The notes beneath the pieces were generated by a model. The model ran no database searches. It worked only from the letters and a program-made list of their open reading frames with translations, and was not told the DNA's origin. Positions 56,669-64,000 of a stretch of 64,000 bases of DNA are shown one piece after another. Made by a program: the position numbers and the translations under genes. Each line of letters begins with the position of its first letter. Within the stretch, counting starts at the first letter, position 1. The stretch lies in contig NZ_BBBJ01000005.1 of NCBI RefSeq assembly GCF_001316005.1, forward strand, positions 62,001 to 126,000, read 5' to 3'. Source of the stretch: Vulcanisaeta distributa JCM 11217 (GTDB lineage Archaea; Thermoproteota; Thermoprotei; Thermoproteales; Thermocladiaceae).

Positions 56669-57655
56669 CTAACCATTGTGAATGCAACTTCTTAACATGG
56701 AATCCCTAATCCTCTGCGCATTCTCCTCGGGCACTGAGTCATACGTGAAATTACCGCCGCCAGTCTCCATGCCGGCCGCATACTTAATCTTATCCTCCTC
56801 CCTCAATATGCCATAAACCTCAATGTGCAGGTGATAATACGGATAATCACCCTTCAGTGGTGCCTGGTGTAACACTAATATGTATGGCATTGACTTATTA
56901 AACACGTGCGTTAATCCGCACAGCGACACCTTAAGGATCTCCGCTAAACCCCTAACCTCCTCCTTAGTAAGTTCCGTGATTAATTGAACGTGCCTTCTCG
57001 GGTAAATATGAACCTCAAAGGGCCAATGCGAGTAAAAGGGCATGAATGAGACCCAGTAATCATTACTATGGATCAACCTTACATTATCCCTAAGCTCAGC
57101 ACTCAATATGTCGCAAAATAGGCACCTACCATAATTATTAAAGTACTCCTTAGCGCTGTTGAGCTCTCTTTCAATTCTACTAGGCGTGAATGGCAACACA
57201 TATATTTGGCTATGGGGGGGATGCGTTAGTGAGACGCCTATTTCCCTACCCTTATTCCTAAACCAAAGAAAGTAATGCGCGTAATCCTTACCTGTCTCCT
57301 CTCTCACCTTATTAATTATCATGTTTAATACATACTCGATCTGATCAATGGGTAGGTCACTAATATCGTCAATGTTGTGCTCAGGGGTTTCAACAACCAC
57401 GTAGCACTTACCCATTGACTTACCGGTCTTATAAAACCAGTGATTGCTAGGTTCGGGTGGGTTCTCCATAAGCATTGGGTACCTATTCTCAAGTATTAGG
57501 GCTCTCCACCCATAGCCAGTCTCTGGATTTCCGGGGGGGCAGAATGGGCAATAATTACTTGGTTGCCACGGCCTAAAACGCCTAATGTTCGACACCAAAA
57601 CCCACTCCCTAAGCGTTGGGTCCCACCTAAGCTCCATGACGGGCTTATTAGCCAT
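56669..57655 (-). CDS. galT: Galactose-1-phosphate uridylyltransferase
   Basis: Second enzyme of the Leloir pathway. The 328 residues contain the N-terminal zinc-type CPFCPPGNPE, NRYPML, CDILSAE and the active-site loop VSLTHPPHSQIYVLPF. The catalytic motif in all GalT proteins is HPHxQxY; here a G7 run on the plus strand (57214-57220) inserts a second Pro between the two His, which would ruin catalysis if real. SHWPFEVHIYPRRH and HQAPLKGDYPYYHLHIEVYG are the second HIT-like half. It is the second gene of the galK-galT-trxB unit. Confidence 0.88.
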   Translation of the reverse strand: MANKPVMELRWDPTLREWVLVSNIRRFRPWQPSNYCPFCPPGNPETGYGWRALILENRYPMLMENPPEPSNHWFYKTGKSMGKCYVVVETPEHNIDDISDLPIDQIEYVLNMIINKVREETGKDYAHYFLWFRNKGREIGVSLTHPPHSQIYVLPFTPSRIERELNSAKEYFNNYGRCLFCDILSAELRDNVRLIHSNDYWVSFMPFYSHWPFEVHIYPRRHVQLITELTKEEVRGLAEILKVSLCGLTHVFNKSMPYILVLHQAPLKGDYPYYHLHIEVYGILREEDKIKYAAGMETGGGNFTYDSVPEENAQRIRDSMLRSCIHNG

Positions 57656-57661
57656 GCACCA

Positions 57662-58918
57662 TCACCCCCCATTATCTATACTAACGACCCAGCCCCTCGG
57701 AGCCAAGCCCCTACTTAAGACCTTGCTCAGTATTTCCCTGGCGATAGTCTCGTCCCTAACAAGCGCAATGACTGAACCACCCAAACCAGCCCCCCCGGAT
57801 AACTTGGTCCATAGGCACCCTCACTCACCAGGAAATTAACCAGTTCATCTATTACGGGTAAACTAACATCATAATATTCACTGAGTAATCTATGTTGATA
57901 AGTCATGACCTTACCAATTATGGCCTCCCTCCAGTCATAACGGGAAATCAAGCTATCCACCTCGGCACTACTTAGGTTGAGTATTCTCGTAATATCTTTA
58001 ATATCAACACTCTCTCCCCCCTAATAACGCTCAATGCCAGTTTCGTACTTTCATTAGCCCTCAATGTATATAATATCCTCCTTTTAGATGTGTTATCTAA
58101 TTCATCAATAAATTGGCTTATTTCATCCTCCCTTATCTCGTCCCAATGAACCTCCCAATAATGGGCACCAAGTCTCCTCCTTAAGCTCCCAGGTATGTCC
58201 ATACTAAGTAATTTATGGAGTCCCTCATCAATCTCCTGTTGACGCTTAGGATGTATATCCGCGGTACTATGCCTAATGCCAGTATCGACGACGAGGAATA
58301 CCCCCCCATTAAGGCGTGGTAAAACTTCAACATTATAGGGAGGCCTAGTCTCTATGACTACAATGTCGCCAAAGGCGGCGGCATACTGGTCAAGCCTACC
58401 GCAGGGTATGCCCATAATATCGTGCTCAGTCTCATAGGCCATCTCAGCAATGGCCTTCCTATCCAGGTTAAACCCATTAATGGCGCTAATCGCTGAGGCT
58501 AACGCAACAAGTAGTGTACCACTGCTGCCAAGCCCCCCCGACGCTATCGGCACATTACTACGTATCCACGCCCTAAAGGGGGGGCTGATAGAATAGCCAT
58601 GTCTCATAAAAGCCATTACAAGTGCCCTAACGTAATCGCCAAACCACCTGCCACCAAGCAATTTCAATTCACCTAATGAGAACCTATCAATATACTCCAC
58701 ATTTCATCTCTTAAATTACCTGACGCCACCACGAATTCATCTTGAGACCTGGAAATAGCGATGAAAGTCCTTAGGTTAATACCAACGGCAACAACGGGTA
58801 ATCCCTTATAGTCCTGGTGTGTATTGAGGAAATCTAATCTACCTGGCGCCGAAGTTATTAGGGCTGGTTCCTCATTAAAGAATTCCCTGAATTCCCTAGC
58901 GACTATGTCCACAGCCAT
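57662..58918 (-). CDS. galK: Galactokinase, GHMP family (frameshifted)
   Basis: The chosen start is ATG 58916-58918 (MAVDIVAREFREFFNEEPAL), followed by SAPGRLDFLNTHQDYKGLPV, the ATP motif PIASGGLGSSGTLLVALASA (one Gly extra at C7 58533-58539) and the motif YGAKLSGAGLGGS in another frame. Breaks: C6 at 58016-58021 (four restores VIRGESVDIKDITRILNLSS), indels near 58690 and the C7 at 57790-57796. The C-terminal stop may overlap galT. About 400 residues. It phosphorylates galactose to start the Leloir pathway. Confidence 0.82.
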
Positions 58919-58974
58919 AATTACTGAGGTATGCCCTACATTATGTATTAAAGGATTAAAGGGCAACTCATTGA

Positions 58975-59451
58975 TTGAGTACTGTGGTTAAGGTACGTAG
59001 AGAAGTCATTATGGGCTTGACCGTGGATGTTCTGGAGTTTGATCATGGGGGGGTTGAGACGGTGGAGGCAGCGTCTAGGGAGAGTGGTGAACCCGTGGGT
59101 AGGATTGTGAAGACGTTATTGCTTAAGGCTGGTGACGAGTACTTAGTGGCGATTGTTAGGGGGGGTGATAAGGTCATTAATTTTGATAGATTGTCTAAGG
59201 CATTGGGTAAGTCGGTGGCGATGGCTAAGGCGAGGGAGGTTAGGCAGGTTTTGGGTGTTGATGTTGGTGCAGTGACGCCACTTAGTGAAAGGGTTCTATC
59301 GCTTAAGGTCGTTATGGACCCATCAATACTAGAGAATGACTATGTATTATGTGGCGGTGGGTCTAGGAATACGCTGATGAGGATTAACGTTAAGGACCTG
59401 GTGAATCTACTAAAGCCGATGTTTATTGATGCCTTTGATCAGGCTTCCTGA
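58975..59451 (+). CDS. YbaK/ProX-type aminoacyl-tRNA deacylase
   Basis: The 158 residues fit YbaK: GGVETVEAASRESGEPVGRI, LLLKAGDEYLVAIVRGGDKV, NFDRLSKALGKS, KAREVRQVLGVDVGAVTPL and the C-terminal CGGGSRNTLMRI. These proteins deacylate mischarged Cys-tRNA-Pro or Ala-tRNA-Pro. The start used is TTG at 58975; the ATG at 59011 is an alternative. G7 runs at 59047 and 59159. It overlaps the convergent methyltransferase by 29 bases. Confidence 0.8.
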   Translation: MSTVVKVRREVIMGLTVDVLEFDHGGVETVEAASRESGEPVGRIVKTLLLKAGDEYLVAIVRGGDKVINFDRLSKALGKSVAMAKAREVRQVLGVDVGAVTPLSERVLSLKVVMDPSILENDYVLCGGGSRNTLMRINVKDLVNLLKPMFIDAFDQAS

Positions 59452-60646
59452 GCTTGGCTATGAAGAAGCCTGGCGTGTCATGTACATGCGGGTAAAACCT
59501 GACGACGGAGTTCCTATACTTATCAATTAACCCGCCTGATACCTTGGGAATACTTATGTCAATTACCTCGAAGCCTAGGCCCTCGGCGTAGGCAATGTTA
59601 TCCTCGTTCTCGAGCGGCGGTATCGTGCATGTTGAGTAAATGAGGATGCCACCCGGCTTCAATAACCTCCATGCGACCCTAATGAACTGCCTCTGATAAT
59701 TCGACATTGCCATGACCAAGTCCATGGTCTTTACGTCAAAGAGTCTCGGCCTAACGCCCATGTCAGTGCAGGGTGGGTCTATGAGGACTTTATCCGCGGA
59801 ATTAACTAGGTCGGGCCTATCAATGTCTAGGTACCTCGTATCCCTGACCTCAACCCTATAAAGACCATCCATGCCAAGCCTACTTAATATCTCAGTCATC
59901 TCCCTAACCTTACCCTCACTCCTATCAAACGCGTGAACAATAGCCCTACCACCACTTAACTGTATTATATGGCTCGTCTTACCACCAGGTGCCGCATTCA
60001 TGTCAATAATAACCTCATTGGGCTTAGGGTCGATTACATGACCAACCCACTGGGCCGGTAGGCTTTGGTCGTAGAATAGACCTAGTTCGTACTCCCTCAT
60101 CTCCCTAACCTTAGGCATCTCATAAACGCTGACTAAGGTCTTAACCGCAATACCGTGTCTAACGGTCTTAATATCGTCATTACCGACCTCAGCTATTCCA
60201 AACGCCACAACCTCACCATTAGGGGCTAGAACATTAACCTCATCACCTCTCCTAACTCCCTCATCCATCTTCACCACGCCAGGCACGTATAGGTTAGCGC
60301 CTACGTAAACACTCTCAGCAGCTCTCTTATCGGCGAGTACGTACTTACGTGCTGACGGTATCTTATTAGGTCCTTTAACAGGAAACCATAGCGCCTCAGG
60401 TAAGTACTCATCGGGATTTACGTCTATGGATTTTTCACGCAGTGATCTCATTAATTCCTCAGGGCTTATCCTCAGGGTATTGACCCTAATGTAGTACCTA
60501 CTTGGTGGTATCCTAATGCTTTCAAAGATTCTTTCTAATTCACTTTCCGAGAAGTACTGTAGGAAGTATTTGTATAATTGATAATCAAGCCTATGCCCCC
60601 CCTTGACGATTTCTACCTCCTTCCTCACGGATACGTTACCCACCAT
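59423..60646 (-). CDS. RNA m5C methyltransferase, NOL1/NSUN family with PUA domain
   Basis: The 407 residues start with an RsmF-like N-terminal domain, then a PUA domain (about residues 90-170; YVPGVVKMDEGVRRGDEVNV), then the SAM-dependent core with AAPGGKTSHIIQL (motif I), the catalytic region VLIDPPCTDMG and YSTCTIPPLENED. Both motif IV and VI cysteines are present, so activity on tRNA or rRNA is likely. A C7 run (60596-60602) gives VKGGHRLD. It overlaps the YbaK gene by 29 bases. Confidence 0.85.
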   Translation of the reverse strand: MVGNVSVRKEVEIVKGGHRLDYQLYKYFLQYFSESELERIFESIRIPPSRYYIRVNTLRISPEELMRSLREKSIDVNPDEYLPEALWFPVKGPNKIPSARKYVLADKRAAESVYVGANLYVPGVVKMDEGVRRGDEVNVLAPNGEVVAFGIAEVGNDDIKTVRHGIAVKTLVSVYEMPKVREMREYELGLFYDQSLPAQWVGHVIDPKPNEVIIDMNAAPGGKTSHIIQLSGGRAIVHAFDRSEGKVREMTEILSRLGMDGLYRVEVRDTRYLDIDRPDLVNSADKVLIDPPCTDMGVRPRLFDVKTMDLVMAMSNYQRQFIRVAWRLLKPGGILIYSTCTIPPLENEDNIAYAEGLGFEVIDISIPKVSGGLIDKYRNSVVRFYPHVHDTPGFFIAKLRKPDQRHQ

Positions 60647-60654
60647 TCAGGCCT

Positions 60655-61002
60655 AAGCCTGAGCCTCACCGTAATTACTTAAATCCCTTAACCTCTTAAG
60701 CAAAATATTAACGGCGTCATTTGGATTCTCCTTAGCAACTTCCATAGTTCCATACTCTCAGTGATTATGTACCTAAGAACCCTGGACCTGGTCTTAATCG
60801 GTTTCGTACTCTCAACCCTAACATAGCCATCACTCGCTAATTTGCCGAGGACTTTAGCCGTCTTTAGAATGTCTGAATGCTTATCATTAAGCCCTGCGAA
60901 TTTCAGTAATGACCTCGCCTTAATGGTCACTCTCCTACCCCCCCTACTCTTACTTACTAAATCAACGAGTGCTTTTATAATTCGTGAATCGTACTCCTCC
61001 AT
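60655..61002 (-). CDS. Winged-helix-like small protein, unknown (frameshifted)
   Basis: The 115 residues show RVTIKARSLLKFAGLNDKHS and VLGKLASDGYVRVEST, typical of a winged-helix fold. C-terminal part, after a missing base near 60748, reads MEVAKENPNDAVNILLKRLR. May be a DNA-binding regulator, or a helper to the methyltransferase gene directly downstream on the same strand. C7 at 60938-60944. Confidence 0.45.
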
Positions 61003-61092
61003 ACAATGCGCATTTAATTAACCCTTATATAACAGTTATTCACCGGAGAGCAAACGCAAATCACTTTTTAAATAGGGTCAGGGGCATGCCCT

Positions 61093-62076
61093 GTGGAACT
61101 TACTGACAAAAGAAAGTCATTGCTAATGGAGCTTCAGTACAACTTCCCAATAACTAAAAGACCATTTCTTGACGTGGCTGAGAGACTTGGTGAGGATGAG
61201 GATTGGGTGCTGAGTGAGACAAGAAACCTATTAAGCAACGGCGTAATCAAGAGAATCGGCGCACTGGTAAATTATAGATCGAGAGGCTTGGTATCAGCCT
61301 TAATCGGCGTTAACGTACCAAGCGAGCTAATAGATGAGGTTGCTAAGGCTGTAAATTCCGATCCTCAGGTCTCGCATAACTTCGTTAGGGAGCACCCTAG
61401 GTACAACATGTGGTTTGTCACGAAGGCCAGGAGTAAGGAGGAATTAGTAATGAAGGTCTCTAATACCCTGTCCAGATTTGGCATTAATGACTTCGTGGTA
61501 TTAACAGCATTAAGGACCTATAAGATAGATGTTAAGTTTGACCTAATCAGTGGGGGGGTATCTCGAACAAAGTCGATGATATTACCACTCAACGTGCCGC
61601 CCATAGAATCCACGGGGGGGCTCCCAATGGAGTTTTTCAGAAGGTTAAGGGCAATAAGCATCGAGAGGGAGCCCTTTAATGAAATAGCTAACCTCGCCAA
61701 TACAGATGTTAATGGGTTGAGAAGATTAATTGATTATTTAATGAAAGTTGGAGTGATTAGGGATTTTTACGCGACATTGGACTCGGACAAGGTGGGATTT
61801 AGGGAGAATGCAATGGTAGTATTTAAGGCGACGCCGGAAATCTGTGAAAGAGCCGCGTTAATTGAGGAAACGACACACGTAGTGCTTAGGGAGGTGACTC
61901 TTGGATCATGGCCATATAACTGTTACTTCATGATACACGGCATTAATAAGGACGTGCTTGAAGATTCCATAGCCAATATAATGAAGAGATTGAATATAAA
62001 TGAGTACGAAACCCTTTATAGCACTAGGAATTTACTGCCTGAAATGCCGAGGAGGCTCGAATTAACCAGTGCGTGA
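61093..62076 (+). CDS. Siroheme decarboxylase, fused AhbA-AhbB (Lrp-like fold)
   Basis: The 327 residues are two Lrp/AsnC-like halves. LQYNFPITKRPFLDVAERLG opens the first, VSHNFVREHPRYNMWFV its heme-pocket part, and VIRDFYATLDSDKVGFRENA with LREVTLGSWPYNCYFMIHG the second. Related to NirD/L and AhbA/B, which decarboxylate siroheme in the alternative heme or d1 pathway. The fusion gives both subunits as one chain. G7 runs at 61552 and 61614 give SGGVS and STGGLP. It is monocistronic. Confidence 0.8.
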   Translation: MELTDKRKSLLMELQYNFPITKRPFLDVAERLGEDEDWVLSETRNLLSNGVIKRIGALVNYRSRGLVSALIGVNVPSELIDEVAKAVNSDPQVSHNFVREHPRYNMWFVTKARSKEELVMKVSNTLSRFGINDFVVLTALRTYKIDVKFDLISGGVSRTKSMILPLNVPPIESTGGLPMEFFRRLRAISIEREPFNEIANLANTDVNGLRRLIDYLMKVGVIRDFYATLDSDKVGFRENAMVVFKATPEICERAALIEETTHVVLREVTLGSWPYNCYFMIHGINKDVLEDSIANIMKRLNINEYETLYSTRNLLPEMPRRLELTSA

Positions 62077-62487
62077 CCCCACCTTAGCCCTACTAACCAG
62101 CCAATAAGCCAGCGCAAGCACCAGTATGCTGGCCACCAGTAGTATGCCATAACTGAAAGATGCACCTGGCGATGCTACATAAAGTAGTAATTCCCTTGAG
62201 ATTGCCGTGAGGACCACCGCAAGCACCAGGTCTACGACCACAGTGCCCGTTTTTATATATTCTAGGAACATGTCGACAAATTCCAACGCTATGACAACCA
62301 GAAACACCGCAGATAAGGCACCTAGTATCTTCACGTCAGATATTGAGGAGAAGGGAATCAACGATACAATATCCCTAACGGCTAAGTACAATGCCACGGC
62401 GCCTAAGACCACGGTTATTACTATTATCACTACGTATAGTGCAATGCTTATGAACCTGAAAGCCCTTACAATATCCTTAGTATCCAT
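62062..62487 (-). CDS. PsiE-like (phosphate-starvation-inducible) membrane protein
   Basis: The 141 residues have four membrane helices at about 13-34, 52-72, 80-100 and 108-130. LYVVIIVITVVLGAVALYLA, ALEFVDMFLEYIKTG and AISRELLLYV match the PF06146-like family. Function unknown; the name comes from the bacterial phosphate regulon. It overlaps the convergent siroheme gene by 15 bases. Confidence 0.65.
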   Translation of the reverse strand: MDTKDIVRAFRFISIALYVVIIVITVVLGAVALYLAVRDIVSLIPFSSISDVKILGALSAVFLVVIALEFVDMFLEYIKTGTVVVDLVLAVVLTAISRELLLYVASPGASFSYGILLVASILVLALAYWLVSRAKVGSRTG

Positions 62488-62623
62488 TAACCACGGAATT
62501 TAAGGGATATTTTTAGGTCTTTACCATTATTTATCATTAACAATAAGCCACGGCTTATACCAACGCGTCATAATCAATTATGATGCAATAATATTTTTAA
62601 GGCCTCATCGCAAAATCCTTATC

Positions 62624-62940
62624 GTGTCCTTAGAACGGCTTTATGAAATTCTTAGGAAGGTCGATAGTAAGGTTGATGAGGTGTACAAGCTAAGGGATAG
62701 TAATGATGCTGAGATTGCAGGTTAATAAATGAGGTTAAGGTTAAGGTTCAGGGTGAGGTTGAGGAGTACATAAAGAGGGTTATTAATGAGTATAGGGAGA
62801 ACAGATCTAGGGAGATTGAGAATGAGGTGAGCAAGTACTCGGAACAGTTACGTAAGGAGGTTGAGGAGTTCAGGAGGAGGGTCAATAATGCGATTGATAA
62901 AACCGTTGATGAGGTTGTTAAGACATTAATTGGTGAGTAA
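62624..62940 (+). CDS. A-type ATPase coiled-coil subunit (H/G-like, frameshifted)
   Basis: From GTG 62624 the chain MSLERLYEILRKVDSKVDEV is broken near 62720 by one missing base; the second frame continues LINEVKVKVQGEVEEYIKRV and a long charged coiled coil. This matches small stator subunits of the archaeal ATPase (AhaH/G-type). ATATTTTTAAGG at 62591-62602 lies about 25 bases upstream. It is the first gene of an operon with subunit C. Confidence 0.6.
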
Positions 62941-62948
62941 GGGGGGGA

Positions 62949-64000
62949 ATGTCGAGTAATTACGTAATTAAATTAACAGCGCTTGGCCCTAGGGTTAGGG
63001 GGGGGTTAAGGGCTAGGTACTTGAGTAAGGATAAGTTGAACGCCTTGATACTGGCCCAGACCCTTGATGATGCAGTGAATGTGTTAAAGGGTACTGAGTA
63101 TGGGGGGGATGCCCTTGAGAGGTTGGGCAAGATAGTTGATGAGGCTCAAGTAACTAATGAGGTTAGGTCTCACATAATTAGGTCAATAAGTTCATTGGCA
63201 TCGTCGGTGCCATCGCCGGCATCCACCATTCTGAAGTCATACCTGGTGAGGTTTGAGCTTGAGAATGTTAAAGTAATAGCTAAGTCATTAACGAGGGGGA
63301 TTGGAGGGCGGCGGATCATTAGAGGGTTTAATTAACGTAACTGTTGAGGAGGAGCTTGGTAGAAGGCATGTTCTGGCTGCGATAATGAGTGTTAGGGATG
63401 TTGAGGATTTACGTAATAAGTTAATGGAGCTTCAGCACCCAGCTGGTCCAGCACTTGATATCTTCCTAAGGATTAGTAAGCAGTATCCTCAGTATAACGT
63501 GATGCTTATTGATACGCTCATTGATAAGGCATTTATAGAGTATCTAATGCGTTTGGCTAGGATTGATTATTCAGTTAATAGGTTTATCAAGGAGCTTGTT
63601 GACTTTTATAACCTTAACGTTATATTGAGGAGTAAGTTATGGGGTATATCGCAGGAATTAATAAATGAATTAGCAATACGTTCAGGTGCAGTATTCAGTA
63701 CAGCCGTGAAGATATACGGCGAGTCACCAACGAGGATACTTGAGGAGATGGCCTCGGTATTTCCGTCAGTTGATCAATTAATTAAGGTCGCAGGTTCGTC
63801 AGACCTTAGGTTATTGGTTCAATACCTTGGTCCATTCAGTTACAGGTTTGCAAAGGACCTTGAGGACTCGATGATATCACTATTTACTGAATTCTCGCCA
63901 GGCGCTGCCCTGGCCGCCGTGCACTTTAAATTCATTGAGAGTGACTTAGTCATTACGTTGTTAAACGCTTTCCTGGAGGGCATACCGAGGGACTTCGTGG
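62949..64000 (+). CDS. A-type ATPase subunit C (partial, frameshifted)
   Basis: The N-terminal part starts SSNYVIKLTALGPRVRGGLR and RYLSKDKLNALILAQTL, then FELENVKVIAKSL, and after the G5 at 63295-63299 (four restores SLTRGLEGGGSLEGLINVTV) EEELGRRHVLAAIMSV to the window edge. This is the AC39-like socket subunit that joins the rotor to the ring. It runs off the right end. Two G7/G8 runs (62998-63005, 63112-63118). It lies eight bases after the coiled-coil gene. Confidence 0.78.

Noticed and set aside
1-64000. G7 tracts as phase-variation switches.
   Set aside because: They sit in housekeeping genes such as purA, galT and pth2 and in a tRNA rather than in surface proteins, and they add exactly three bases instead of switching frame. 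I kept it only as an alternative in the main finding.

Overview
The window reads as chromosomal DNA of a thermophilic crenarchaeon of the order Thermoproteales, most like Vulcanisaeta or Caldivirga. This rests on the archaeal A/V-type ATPase, aIF2-beta, the P1 stalk protein, an AGOG-type 8-oxoguanine glycosylase, a fused siroheme decarboxylase, PaREP1 and PaREP2b family proteins, a BHB intron in tRNA-Cys, leaderless promoters (TATA-like box about 25 bases before the start codon), AGG/ATA-rich codon use and a GC content I judge to be in the mid 40s. The genus is inference. No rRNA and no CRISPR array were seen.

Layout. 1-7150: LigD-polymerase-like fragment, YlqF/RbgA-type GTPase, V-ATPase subunit D, a C/D sRNA candidate, SpoIIM-like protein, Zn-ribbon, cytidine deaminase, RCK protein, MscS channel, UspA, Cas4-like nuclease. 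7246-13750: ROK sugar kinase, phytoene-dehydrogenase-like FAD enzyme, peptidyl-tRNA hydrolase, methyltransferase, tungsten aldehyde:ferredoxin oxidoreductase, enoyl-CoA hydratase. 13811-19950: ribosomal P1, membrane proteins, site-2 protease, AGOG, phosphomevalonate-dehydratase-like small subunit, peroxiredoxin. 20141-24618: Tat export genes with a ModE regulator, HEPN/MNT pair, PaREP1. 24676-34944: BtpA, cobalamin adenosyltransferase, NuoJ-K-N, DsbA-like protein, DUF998, M24 peptidase, HdrB-like protein, ACT protein, aIF2-beta. 34991-40174: radical SAM, MFS, CBS, a C/D sRNA and an AT-rich patch. 40413-49303: GlcD/Fe-S/HdrB-like oxidase operon, acetoacetate-decarboxylase-like protein, VapBC, PurB/PurA, FAD dehydrogenase. 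49495-52013: PaREP2b remnant, tRNA-Cys, PaREP1-like gene and debris, a probable mobile hot spot. 52155-54709: DsrE2-TusA-sulfide:quinone oxidoreductase-DUF1641 sulfur cluster. 55613-58918: galactokinase, GalT and thioredoxin reductase. 58975-64000: YbaK, RNA m5C methyltransferase, siroheme decarboxylase, PsiE-like protein, then the start of a V-ATPase operon.

The most striking feature is not a gene. Runs of exactly seven (sometimes eight) G or C occur more than 100 times, in genes, between genes and in the tRNA, whereas runs of six are rare and runs of nine are absent. Where a family motif allows comparison, these runs carry three extra bases: an extra Gly or Pro in PurA, GalT, GalK, cytidine deaminase and SpoIIM, and three extra G in the tRNA-Cys acceptor stem. 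Many genes are also broken at runs of five or six G/C, and the conserved protein returns if the run is set to four. Others are broken by loss of one G from a GG at a codon boundary. I therefore think many interrupted genes here are intact in the organism and that the sequence carries systematic G/C-run length errors; a mutator genome with unstable G tracts is the biological alternative. A second notable item is a 70-bp long-hairpin element present twice, each time just after the 3' end of a minus-strand gene.
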